DNA of 41,628 nt, taken from Nitrosomonas sp. Nm33 (GTDB lineage Bacteria; Pseudomonadota; Gammaproteobacteria; Burkholderiales; Nitrosomonadaceae). Both the position numbers and the translations under genes were made by a program. Where the stretch lies: positions 1-41,628 of the forward strand of contig NZ_FNPJ01000022.1 of assembly GCF_900107265.1 (NCBI RefSeq). The letters run 5' to 3'. Of the stretch, positions 17,322 through 25,319 are shown piece after piece. The notes under the pieces are model-generated. The model was given only the letters and a program-made list of their open reading frames with translations. It was not told the origin of the DNA and searched no databases. Numbering within the stretch: the stretch's first letter is position 1; every line of letters begins with the position of its first letter.

Positions 17322-18332
17322 TTAGAAAACAAGCATACTTACGACCATGAAATACACTATCAAGCTCAAGATATCCTGGATGATTGTTGCGAGCGGACCG
17401 CTTCCATAAGCAGGATCAGTGCCTAATCGTTGCAGCAGCCATGGCAGAAACATCCCGATCGTCGATGCTAACGACGAGGCAATGACTAGCGACAACGAGA
17501 CGGCTATCGCTAAATTGAAATCGGCAAAAACCACCCATATAAAGGGGAAAGTTAGCAAGCCCAGTATAACGCCGATAATCATTCCGGTACGCGACTCACC
17601 CATCACCAAATGATGCAAATCAGCTTGAGACAAGGATAGACCGCGTACCGCCACAGCTTCGCTTTGTGTTCCAATCGCATCGGCAATATATACCAGACCT
17701 GGTACAAAAAACGCGATCGCAACATTTCGGGTAAGCTCCGCTTCGAATGACGAAACTAGCAGTGCTGACAGCATCGAGCCAAGCAAGCCGACGATCAGCC
17801 AGGGTAAACGATGGCGTACGCGCCGTAACGGCGGCAATTCAAGAGCCTCACGTGCGACATCGGTCTCGCGCCCGATACCGACCAAGCGGTGTAAATCCTC
17901 GACGTGTTCGCGTCGCAGGATATGCATCAGCGCATCGGAAGGTACAGTGCCTAACAAAAAGTGATGATGGTCGACAACAGCCACAGCATTATGCCTATGA
18001 TGCAGAGCAATCGATGCCACCCGTTCCTGATCAACTTCTGGATACACATATGGCGGATTTTTGTGCATGACATTATCGATATGTGCATTAGGTGCAGCTG
18101 CAAACAACTCGGAAATCGATATCACGCCGATCAACTTGCCAGCCAGCTCGGTTACACATATCAACTCAATATTTTCGTAAGCTTGTTTAGATAGATTTGC
18201 ACGCACTGCAGCAACGGTTTCGGTTGGAAGTGCGCGTGGTACTGACGCAACCAAATAGCGACCAGCTGTTTCAAAATGTTGGCGAACTGTCGATAGCTTA
18301 TGGCGAGTGGACTCAGCTTTGTGTTTATTCAT
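17322..18332 (-). CDS. MgtE-family Mg2+ transporter-like protein
   Basis: The 336-residue product has a CBS-domain pair (about residues 20-150; for example LIGVISISELFA and FLLGTVPSDALMHIL) and then five membrane helices of the MgtE type (about 170-335). The pore region includes PGLVYIADAIGTQSEAVAVRGLS, which corresponds to the MgtE Mg2+-binding segment. Bacterial MgtE normally has about 450 residues with an N-terminal superhelical domain, which is missing here. MgtE proteins are Mg2+-gated Mg2+ channels. It converges with the CaCA exchanger gene upstream. Confidence 0.8.
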   Translation of the reverse strand: MNKHKAESTRHKLSTVRQHFETAGRYLVASVPRALPTETVAAVRANLSKQAYENIELICVTELAGKLIGVISISELFAAAPNAHIDNVMHKNPPYVYPEVDQERVASIALHHRHNAVAVVDHHHFLLGTVPSDALMHILRREHVEDLHRLVGIGRETDVAREALELPPLRRVRHRLPWLIVGLLGSMLSALLVSSFEAELTRNVAIAFFVPGLVYIADAIGTQSEAVAVRGLSLSQADLHHLVMGESRTGMIIGVILGLLTFPFIWVVFADFNLAIAVSLSLVIASSLASTIGMFLPWLLQRLGTDPAYGSGPLATIIQDILSLIVYFMVVSMLVF

Positions 18333-18448
18333 GATTCTCCGGGATACAGGTGAAATAAGATTTTACTCGCGTTAAGTAAATGCATACAGGAAGAGCGCTA
18401 TGAGACTGTTCCAAACGCTTTGATCAGCATGATTCTGGCTTTGTTAAA

Positions 18449-18646
18449 CTTAGATTCCTCAGCCGATCGCTCGTTCTGGTGTTAATGTTATGAATATAAT
18501 AATCTTTCTTATAAATTTCATTTGTATCTTGGGGGTGTTTCTGCTCCGGTGCAGATTGCGCGATTTTGCAAGCACATGGCTGTGTTGCACCTTGCCTTGT
18601 ACTCGCAAAACCACACGCGCCATCCCGTCCAATTGAGGAATTTAGA
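18449..18646. mobile_element. Non-autonomous element B with TTAAA target duplication
   Basis: The ends CTTAGATTCCTCA and the inverse of TCTAAATTCCTCA form imperfect inverted repeats, and TTAAA flanks both sides (18444-18448 and 18647-18651). The right subterminal part (CCTTGCCTTGTACTCG...CATCCCGTCCAATTG) resembles that of element C at 21853. There is no coding capacity. By IR type (CCTAxATTC) and the 5-bp AT-rich duplication I suspect mobilisation by an IS1380-like transposase. Confidence 0.65.
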
Positions 18647-18667
18647 TTAAATTAACAACAATTCTAT

Positions 18668-20035
18668 TTAACCTAAACGACTTGTCAGTATTCCCAGGAG
18701 ACCGCTTATCATGTAGCCCAGAGGCGACCATAAGCACATCTTATTCGTGATTGGGCGGTTTTCAATCCACTTGAAAAGCAAATGACCACCCGCGATACTG
18801 GCACACACGGCAAGAATCATTCCAAATAAATTAATGCTGGGTTGGTGGGGTAAAAAACGAAAGAATGCCGCATTAATGATTAGGCATAACGGGAAATGAA
18901 TGAGGAATATAGAATAAGATATACGGCCAAGGTAAATCAGAAAATTTGGGATGAGCCAACTTTCCAGAACGCTACATGGTCTGACTAAACCTAGTATGAG
19001 CGTTACCGTGCCGGTAACCGCGATGCGAGAGCGAAAGTCCACTAGTAAGGCTCCTATAACCAATAAACTTAGCAACATTAGCCAGAAGAAATAGTTTTGC
19101 CTGCTGGAAACCCAATAAACTAGAATGTCAAGACTGTATGAGCCAAAAAAATAGAAAGCAGTTTTATCCCAGTAATGATCTCTATTGAATATAAACAGAG
19201 AAATCGCGGTTAGCACAGTTATCAAAATTGGATTAATCCTAAATTCCTCAGTTGGAATTTAGAATGAAAATAGCTGTAATCTAATACTATCAACGGTTCA
19301 TAGCCAAAAATGTTAACTGCTCCTCAGTTACAGTAAACAAGCTGAGAGCAAGGTGTGGCAACACTTTCAGCAGATTTTGATTATTTCACTAAAATCTCAT
19401 CTGATTGGTAATGCCATGGATCTTTCAAAGAACCTTAATCAATAGGGTTCTTGAGCGATTTAGGAGTCTTCAACTGAGGAATTTAGGTTAATTAATTTTA
19501 GATCTGGATACCGGCTCTCGATTCGGTTCGAGAACCATAGCACAGTGACTGCAAGGACAAATAGTTGAAAATCAATCGCCACAAACCAAATACCCGCAGA
19601 GAGCACTTCCTGATTGAGCAGATCCTGCAGCAAAAATATATGCGTTATAAGCTGGAGGAAATTGGGTGTGTTGGGGATGGAGTCATGAATCATCCAGGCT
19701 CTTGCTAATGCTGCACATCCGATTGCTAAAGTGAGTGCAGCAAGATACGGAATGACCAGTCGAACATAGCGTTGCTTGATGATATGAATTGGATCAGTGA
19801 CAAGAGATATTCCATAGGGTGCAAGTTTCCTGGCTGACAAAAATCCTGATATGACAAAAAAGATTGGTACAGCGAGTCGTCCGTATTCGCGAAGCCACTC
19901 AATTGAATTAGGAATCAAAGGATAGGCAAAATTCGGCATGGGACCATACAATGCCAGGTGATGACCAACGATCAGCAAACATGAAATTGCTTTGAGTGCA
20001 TCAATAAGCGGCATTCTTGAAGAGCCTGTTTGCAT
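18668..20035 (-). pseudogene. Acyltransferase-3 family membrane protein, split by element A
   Basis: The N-terminal part (20035 down to 19488) has the family start MPLIDALKAISCLLIVGHH and FFVISGFLSARKL; the C-terminal part (19237 down to 18668) has LGRISYSIFLIHFPL. Such multi-helix proteins move acyl groups onto cell-surface glycans or other exported molecules. Removing the 250-bp element and one 5-bp target copy joins DLKLIN to PILITVLTAISLF in frame and gives about 370 residues, the normal family size. Codons on both sides look intact, so the insertion seems recent. Confidence 0.85.
19238..19487. mobile_element. Non-autonomous element A (250 bp) inside the acyltransferase gene
   Basis: Perfect 17-bp inverted repeats CCTAAATTCCTCAGTTG bound the element and TTAAT is duplicated on both sides (19233-19237 and 19488-19492). 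There is no open frame that could code a transposase. The ends and target duplication match elements B and C. Confidence 0.85.
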
Positions 20036-20076
20036 TGACTTTATCGTTGTTGGTTATTCGAGATGAAAGAAGGATG

Positions 20077-20149
20077 CAAATCTGACTTTGTCGGCTTCTC
20101 CGCCGCATTATTTATACTGTCTGCGGCTCGCTCTTACGTCATGTTTGAT
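20077..20149. repeat. Dispersed repeat, copy 1
   Basis: GTCGGCTTCTCCGCCGC...TTATTTATACTGTCTGCGG...CATGTTTGATT is about 85% identical to 31741-31817. It lies upstream of the acyltransferase gene. Confidence 0.65.
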
Positions 20150-20473
20150 TTGGAAATGAAAGAATAAGTTGCTGCTTCGTTATGTGTGCTCGCCCATTCG
20201 CCTATTTATATAATATGTCTCATGTTCTGCATTTTGTGCGCATTGCTCTGTATCCATTTCGCTCACTTATGCAAACCCTCTTTCGTTGTTAATAACAAAA
20301 AGATCAGCATTTTCTATCGTTATTGCATTAATATCTATTTTGCTACCTATTCCAAACCATCTTTCAATAGAAGCCTGGATTTGGCTTATTATTTATTCCT
20401 GAATAGAATTGAAAATTTTTTGTTACTATTGTGCCAAAAAATGATTCTAGTTCTTCATTTAAGGTAAATCATT
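20150..20473. other. AT-rich intergenic stretch, no supported gene
   Basis: A frame at 20186-20467 could code 93 hydrophobic, Cys-rich residues, but it has no ribosome-binding site and no recognisable content. The stretch probably holds the promoter of the sigma-factor operon. Confidence 0.4.
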
Positions 20474-21055
20474 CTGGCTACGCAACAAGAATTTTCAGAT
20501 TTCCTCAGCAAGGTTGAACTGCGTGCATACAAGCAAGCATTGTTTGCAGTGCAAGATGAACACACGGCTTTGGATATTGTGCAGGATTCAATGATGAAGC
20601 TCACTGAGAAATATGCGGATAAATCGCCAGAAGAGCTCCCCCCCTTGTTTCAGCGTATTTTGCAGAATACTATTCGTGATTTTTTTCGAAGACAGAAATC
20701 CCGATCAATATGGATAACACTATTTTCGGCTTTCTCGCCTAACAATCATGATGAAAAAGAAAATGATGACTATGATTTGCTAGAAGTTTTGCCAATTTCA
20801 AAAGATTCTGGTTTTTGGGGTAACGACCCCCATAGGGAACTTGAGCAATCGCAATTAATCAATTTAGTCGAAAAGGCGTTAGAAACATTACCAGCGCGTC
20901 AACGAGAAGCCTTCCTGCTGCGTTATTGGGAAGAAATGGATGTAAGTGAAACCGCTAAGGTCATGGGTTGCTCAGAGGGAAGTGTGAAAACACATTGCTC
21001 TCGTGCAGCACATACGCTTGCTACTTTATTGAAAGAAAAAGGAGTCAAATTATGA
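20474..21055 (+). CDS. RNA polymerase sigma factor (sigma-70 family, ECF-like)
   Basis: The protein has sigma region 2 (HTALDIVQDSMMKLTEKYAD, PLFQRILQNTIRDFFRRQKSR, about residues 30-80) and region 4 (LETLPARQREAFLLRYWEEMDVSETAKVMGCSEGSVKTHCSRAAHTL, about 135-185). Homologues that I recall start 'MATQQEF'; here LATQQEFSDFL is preceded by no ATG/GTG/TTG, so the start would be CTG at 20474, 9 nt after AAGG, or the ATT just before. The first conventional start (TTG, 20540) would cut 22 residues before region 2. It overlaps the next gene by 4 bp. The sigma factor's targets are unknown. Confidence 0.85.
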   Translation: MATQQEFSDFLSKVELRAYKQALFAVQDEHTALDIVQDSMMKLTEKYADKSPEELPPLFQRILQNTIRDFFRRQKSRSIWITLFSAFSPNNHDEKENDDYDLLEVLPISKDSGFWGNDPHRELEQSQLINLVEKALETLPARQREAFLLRYWEEMDVSETAKVMGCSEGSVKTHCSRAAHTLATLLKEKGVKL

Positions 21056-21429
21056 ACGAAGAAGATAGGATGGGAAAAGAAGTAGCCACACTATTGAATC
21101 GTAGTTTAGGTGATATTGACCAGCATACACTGCATCGATTGCAAGCGGCACGCAAAGCTGCCTTGGAGAACTATCAGCCAGAGAAGAAGATATTTCATGT
21201 CGGTGTGGGTATTTCTGCACATAGTGGAGAGGGGTGGTTTTTTGCACATGCCAACAAACTGTTTTTATCAATAGCTGTATTACTTATTTTGATGGGAAGT
21301 CTTCATTGGAAAGCAAATTACGAAATTGATGAAAATGCTGCAATCGACACGATGCTACTCGCTGACGATTTACCAATTGATGCTTATCTTGATAATGAGT
21401 TTGATCTATGGCTCGATTCCACTCGATAG
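21052..21429 (+). CDS. DUF3619 family protein
   Basis: The 125-residue product has a polar N-terminal region with LNRSLGDIDQHTLHRLQAARKAAL, one membrane helix (about 76-93, LFLSIAVLLILMGSLHW) and an acidic C-terminal tail ending in IDAYLDNEFDLWL. This matches the DUF3619 pattern found next to a sigma factor and DUF3106 in betaproteobacteria. Its topology is like that of an anti-sigma factor, which is inference. The ATG follows GGAGTCAAATT and overlaps the sigma-factor stop (ATGA). Confidence 0.8.
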   Translation: MNEEDRMGKEVATLLNRSLGDIDQHTLHRLQAARKAALENYQPEKKIFHVGVGISAHSGEGWFFAHANKLFLSIAVLLILMGSLHWKANYEIDENAAIDTMLLADDLPIDAYLDNEFDLWLDSTR

Positions 21430-21794
21430 TGGCATTGTATGTATGTGTTACATTTTCTACGGGAGCTTTGGCAGAATCAAAGCAGCCTTCATGGGCGGAA
21501 CTTAAACCTTATCAAAAAATAATCTTGCATCCTCTTGAGCAGGATTGGGATACGCTGGAACCAAATCAAAAAAAGAAATGGGTGAAGATGACTAAATATT
21601 ATTTAGAGAAGACGCCACAGGAGCAACAGCGGATACAATCTCAGATGCGTAGTTGGAGCGCCTTAACACCTGAACAGCGTAAGCAAGTTCGAGAACGATA
21701 CAAAAAAATAAAAAAACTACCGACTGACAAACGTCAGGAAGTCAAACAAAAATGGCGTAAGCCAGAGGAATTACCAGAAAATAACAGTAAGTAA
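21408..21794 (+). CDS. DUF3106 family periplasmic protein
   Basis: The 128-residue protein has a signal peptide (about residues 1-22, ending TGALA-ES) and a repetitive, highly charged body: WAELKPYQKIILHPLEQDWDTL, WSALTPEQRKQVRERYKK and LPTDKRQEVKQKW. These 'L(T/S)PxQ(R/K)' helices define DUF3106. The gene overlaps the end of DUF3619 by 22 bp. In related genomes an RDD-family gene often comes next; here element C follows instead. The function is unknown. Confidence 0.8.
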   Translation: MARFHSIVALYVCVTFSTGALAESKQPSWAELKPYQKIILHPLEQDWDTLEPNQKKKWVKMTKYYLEKTPQEQQRIQSQMRSWSALTPEQRKQVRERYKKIKKLPTDKRQEVKQKWRKPEELPENNSK

Positions 21795-21852
21795 TAATCA
21801 TCAATCGATTAAATTAAGTTCCCTTGATGATTACTTTCCTGTGATGATTAAA

Positions 21853-22090
21853 CCTAAAAACTGCAGTTAACCGCTTGATTGGAGAGTTAAGCCCATGACA
21901 TATAGAGGCATTTTCGAAATTTTCTCATTCATCAGAATGGTGAGACCGCTACGAGGTGCATCATATGTCGCTCCAGGCACGAATGCGGCCTTGCTCTTCG
22001 TTGCAGGGGACGACCCTGCGGTCTCATCGCGCCTTGCCTCGTATCTGAATCACTACACGCTCCACCCCGCGTCCAACTGCGGTTTTTAGG
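21853..22090. mobile_element. Non-autonomous element C (238 bp)
   Basis: The 16-bp ends CCTAAAAACTGCAGTT and the inverse of CCTAAAAACCGCAGTT differ at one base, and TTAAA flanks both sides (21848-21852 and 22091-22095). A 64-codon frame inside (21895-22089) has no known domain and reads through into the terminal repeat. I regard it as non-coding. Confidence 0.75.
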
Positions 22091-22219
22091 TTAAACAGAA
22101 TGCCTTGAATGAGTTAAAAAAGCTCATACTTGCTTGTTTGTGGCTTTAAGCTCTATTCATAAAAAGTATTTTACTTAAACCATTTTTCTTCCCTATTCTT
22201 CTTGATTGTACTTGAGCAA

Positions 22220-24523
22220 ATGCAGCAGAATTTTTATCCATTGCATAGTGATGCTATGCATACGCTTCCTCCCGTCTGGGTTTCTCAAGTTGAAGCATGT
22301 TTGACAAATGAAGAAACCGTATCAGTCTGGCTAGAGATTGATCTTGATACTCAATTACATTTTTCTTCCGGGATAGTCGTGATAACTAATCGACGACTCA
22401 TGGCAAAAATGGCGGAAGAAGAAAGCTGGCATGAGTGGAAGTATCAACCAGGTTTAGTATTGACGTGTCATGATCATGCCGGGGTAGGTAGTCTTGAGCT
22501 ATTTGATGCACATGCGCGGCTTGCTCATTGGTGCTATACATTGAGCAGGGATGCTGGAGCAAATCGTCTTGTCGCGCATTTCACCCAACAACTCAATGCC
22601 CAGTTAACCGGGGACACCCAGATACAGCCCATAGCAGCTAAGTGTCCGAAATGTGCAGCAACTTTAACAGGTGATCAGGAAACATGTCCAGGATGTGATC
22701 AGGATGCTCATGTTCCTCCTTCCACTTGGACCTTGTTTCGTTTATGGCGCTTTGCGAAACCTTATAGATGGCGCTTGCTCACTGGTTTTCTGCTGATGCT
22801 AGGCGGTACGGCGGCCACGCTCGTGCCTCCCTATCTGACCATGCCTTTGATGGATAATGTACTGATTCCCTATCAGAACGGTAAGCCGATCGATGTTGAT
22901 CTTGTTGTCATGTATCTTTCGGGTTTGCTGGGCGCAGCTTTTCTTGCCTGGATATTGGGTTGGTCACGAACTTATATCCTGGCTAAAGTATCCGAGCGTA
23001 TTGGCGCAGATTTACGGACTACGACCTATCAGCATCTTCTTAAGCTTTCACATGAATATTTTGGTGGTAAACGAACAGGTGATTTGATGGCGCGCATTGG
23101 TGCGGAAACAGACCGTCTCAATCTTTTTCTTTCACTCCATCTGCTCGATTTTGCTACGGATGTGATCATGATGAGCATGACCGCCATCATTCTGGTTTCG
23201 ATCAATCCCTGGCTGGCACTGGTGACACTGCTCCCTCTGCCAATTATTGCTTGGTTGATTCATTTGGTTCGTGACCGATTACGCACTGGTTTTGAGAAAG
23301 TCGATCGAGTTTGGGCAGAGGTCAATAATGTGCTGGCCGATACCATTCCCGGCATTCGTGTGGTCAAGGCTTTCGCGCAAGAAGATCGGGAAGTGGCGCG
23401 CTTTCGTGCGGCTAATCAACATAATCTGGAAATTAACGATCGGGTCAACAAGATTTGGGCGGTGTTTACGCCTACCGTGACGCTATTGACTGAAATTGGC
23501 TTGCTGGTGGTATGGATTTTTGGTATTTGGCAAGTATCGGAGAATCAGATTTCTGTCGGTGTATTGACTGCTTTTCTGGCTTATATTGGCCGTTTTTATC
23601 TAAGACTAGACTCAATGAGCCGGATTGTTTCAGTAACGCAGAAGGCAGCTGCTGGAACCAAACGTATTTTTGATATTCTTGATCATGTTTCTAGTGTGCC
23701 AGAGCCCATCAAACCTGCTCATTTACCTACGATCACAGGCCACATTGAATTGCGTAATATCGGTTTCCGCTATGGAACACGGAGCGTCACGCGAGATATC
23801 AGTCTGGTAATCGAGCCTGGGGAGATGATTGGACTGGTTGGGCATAGCGGTTCGGGTAAGAGTACACTTATCAATCTGATCTGCCGTTTTTACGATGTGA
23901 GCGAAGGTGCGATTCTGATCGATGGGGTGGATATTCGTTCACTGCCCGTAGCCGAGTATCGCAAACATATTGGTCTGGTGCTACAAGAGCCATTTCTTTT
24001 CTTTGGCACGATTGCAGAAAACATTGCTTATGGTAAGCCCAACGCAACGCGCAAGGAAATTATAGCTGCGGCACGCGCTGCGTATGCGCATGAATTTATC
24101 CTGCGACTACCTCATGGTTACGACTCTCTGGTGGGCGAACGCGGGCAAGCACTTTCAGGGGGCGAGCGCCAGCGTATTTCGATTGCCCGTGCCTTGCTGA
24201 TTGATCCGCGCATCCTGATCCTCGACGAAGCGACCTCTTCTGTTGATAGCAAAACCGAGAAAGAGATTCAAGAAGCGCTCAATAATCTGGTCCATGGTCG
24301 TACAACGATCGCCATCGCCCACCGTTTGTCTACCTTGCGTGAGGCTAATAGATTGGTGGTGCTTGATGGGGGAAAAATCATCGAAATAGGCAATCATGCT
24401 GAACTGATGGCCAGCCGGGGATATTATTACCATCTTTACCAATCTCAGTCGCGTAATGTCGATATGGAAGATCATTTGCTCGAGCTGGATCCCAGAAGGG
24501 GTGCAAAGGGGGAGCGAGCATGA
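22220..24523 (+). CDS. Cyanophycin-locus ABC transporter (exporter type, fused TMD-NBD)
   Basis: The roughly 767-residue protein has an unusual N-terminal domain (1-140), a zinc ribbon CPKC-x12-CPGC (about 142-160), six membrane helices of exporter type (about 185-460) and an ATPase domain with GHSGSGKST, LSGGERQR and ILILDEATSSVD. I recall this architecture as the ABC protein that accompanies DUF1854 and cyanophycin synthetase genes in betaproteobacteria. The substrate is unknown. I chose the ATG at 22220; a TTG at 22202 would add six residues. The stop overlaps the DUF1854 start by 4 bp. Confidence 0.88.
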   Translation: MQQNFYPLHSDAMHTLPPVWVSQVEACLTNEETVSVWLEIDLDTQLHFSSGIVVITNRRLMAKMAEEESWHEWKYQPGLVLTCHDHAGVGSLELFDAHARLAHWCYTLSRDAGANRLVAHFTQQLNAQLTGDTQIQPIAAKCPKCAATLTGDQETCPGCDQDAHVPPSTWTLFRLWRFAKPYRWRLLTGFLLMLGGTAATLVPPYLTMPLMDNVLIPYQNGKPIDVDLVVMYLSGLLGAAFLAWILGWSRTYILAKVSERIGADLRTTTYQHLLKLSHEYFGGKRTGDLMARIGAETDRLNLFLSLHLLDFATDVIMMSMTAIILVSINPWLALVTLLPLPIIAWLIHLVRDRLRTGFEKVDRVWAEVNNVLADTIPGIRVVKAFAQEDREVARFRAANQHNLEINDRVNKIWAVFTPTVTLLTEIGLLVVWIFGIWQVSENQISVGVLTAFLAYIGRFYLRLDSMSRIVSVTQKAAAGTKRIFDILDHVSSVPEPIKPAHLPTITGHIELRNIGFRYGTRSVTRDISLVIEPGEMIGLVGHSGSGKSTLINLICRFYDVSEGAILIDGVDIRSLPVAEYRKHIGLVLQEPFLFFGTIAENIAYGKPNATRKEIIAAARAAYAHEFILRLPHGYDSLVGERGQALSGGERQRISIARALLIDPRILILDEATSSVDSKTEKEIQEALNNLVHGRTTIAIAHRLSTLREANRLVVLDGGKIIEIGNHAELMASRGYYYHLYQSQSRNVDMEDHLLELDPRRGAKGERA

Positions 24524-24990
24524 GTCAGCCTGATTATCAACTGAGTCGAAATGCCTTTGGACGACTGGTTTTCGTGGATAAAGATCAGCAGGTGCATGAA
24601 GGTATCGTGCCAGTACGAGCATTTCCAATTACAGCATCTGATCAGGGTATCGCGCTAGTCAATGCGCATGGTCAAGAACTGGCCTGGATCGAATGTCTGG
24701 CTGAGTTACCCGAAGAATTTCGTGCCCTGCTCAAGACAGAGCTTGCTAATCGTGAGTTTATGCCAGAGATAAAGCGTATTGATAAAGTGTCAAGTTTTGT
24801 CACTCCGAGCACCTGGTGGGTCAAAACGGATCGGGGAGATACTACCTTCATGCTCAAGGGTGAAGAAGATATCCGCCGTTTATCGTCTACTGCCTTGTTG
24901 ATCACTGATAGTTATGGCATACATTTCCTGATTCGCGATCGTTCGATGCTTGATCGTCACAGCTGCAAATTGCTAGATCGTTTTCTTTAA
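24520..24990 (+). CDS. DUF1854 family protein, cyanophycin-associated
   Basis: The 156-residue soluble protein has VRAFPITASDQGIALVNAHGQELAWIE, then WWVKTDRGDTTFMLKGEEDIRRL and a final LIRDRSMLDRHSCKLLDRFL, the conserved blocks of DUF1854. It is translationally coupled to the ABC transporter (ATGA overlap) and followed by a strong terminator. Families with this pairing occur at cyanophycin loci, but no molecular role is established. Confidence 0.85.
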   Translation: MSQPDYQLSRNAFGRLVFVDKDQQVHEGIVPVRAFPITASDQGIALVNAHGQELAWIECLAELPEEFRALLKTELANREFMPEIKRIDKVSSFVTPSTWWVKTDRGDTTFMLKGEEDIRRLSSTALLITDSYGIHFLIRDRSMLDRHSCKLLDRFL

Positions 24991-25061
24991 ATTTTGACAA
25001 CAATACTATTTGTCTAAGATTCTTGAATTTCTGATAGTTACACTCGTTCAATTTAAATATG

Positions 25062-25113
25062 GGGCTGTAGTAGATTAGCTTGGATGTTAAGCTCATCTAC
25101 TACAGCCCTTTTT
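25062..25113 (+). terminator. Rho-independent terminator after DUF1854
   Basis: A 20-bp stem with one mismatch (GGGCTGTAGTAGATTAGCTT at 25062-25081 and its complement at 25089-25108) has a 7-nt loop and is followed by TTTTTATTTTT. It separates the ABC-DUF1854 operon from the synthetase genes, which must therefore have their own promoter. Confidence 0.85.
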
Positions 25114-25168
25114 ATTTTTGATATTTTGGTGACATGAACTTGGCATGGAATATCAAGCTGAAAGCTAT

Positions 25169-25217
25169 ATCTACGCTCCTCTTTCTGTATCTACGCCCCT
25201 CCTGTATCTACGTTCCT
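25169..25217 (+). promoter_or_regulatory. Three direct repeats upstream of the cyanophycin synthetase genes
   Basis: ATCTACGCTCCT (25169), ATCTACGCCCCT (25189) and ATCTACGTTCCT (25206) are spaced 20 and 17 bp apart. An inverse-like AGGAAAAGAACGT follows at 25224-25236. They lie about 100-150 bp before the first synthetase gene and could be a regulator's binding sites. I cannot assign the regulator. Confidence 0.45.
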
Positions 25218-25319
25218 ATTTATAGGAAAAGAACGTAAATCTTTATATTGATGTAAACCGATTGACGCTAGATGCGTTAATTAAAATGTTACTCATTCCC
25301 AGTTTTCAACTTATAACTT

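Noticed and set aside
20186..20467. 93-codon frame upstream of the sigma factor
   Set aside because: It lacks a ribosome-binding site and has an unusual Cys/Leu/Tyr-rich composition typical of translated AT-rich non-coding DNA.
21895..22089. 64-codon frame inside element C as a gene
   Set aside because: It ends inside the terminal inverted repeat, has no domain, and resembles the non-coding interior of element B.
25169..25217. CRISPR array
   Set aside because: There are only three 12-bp repeats with 5-8 bp between them and no cas genes; an operator array fits better.
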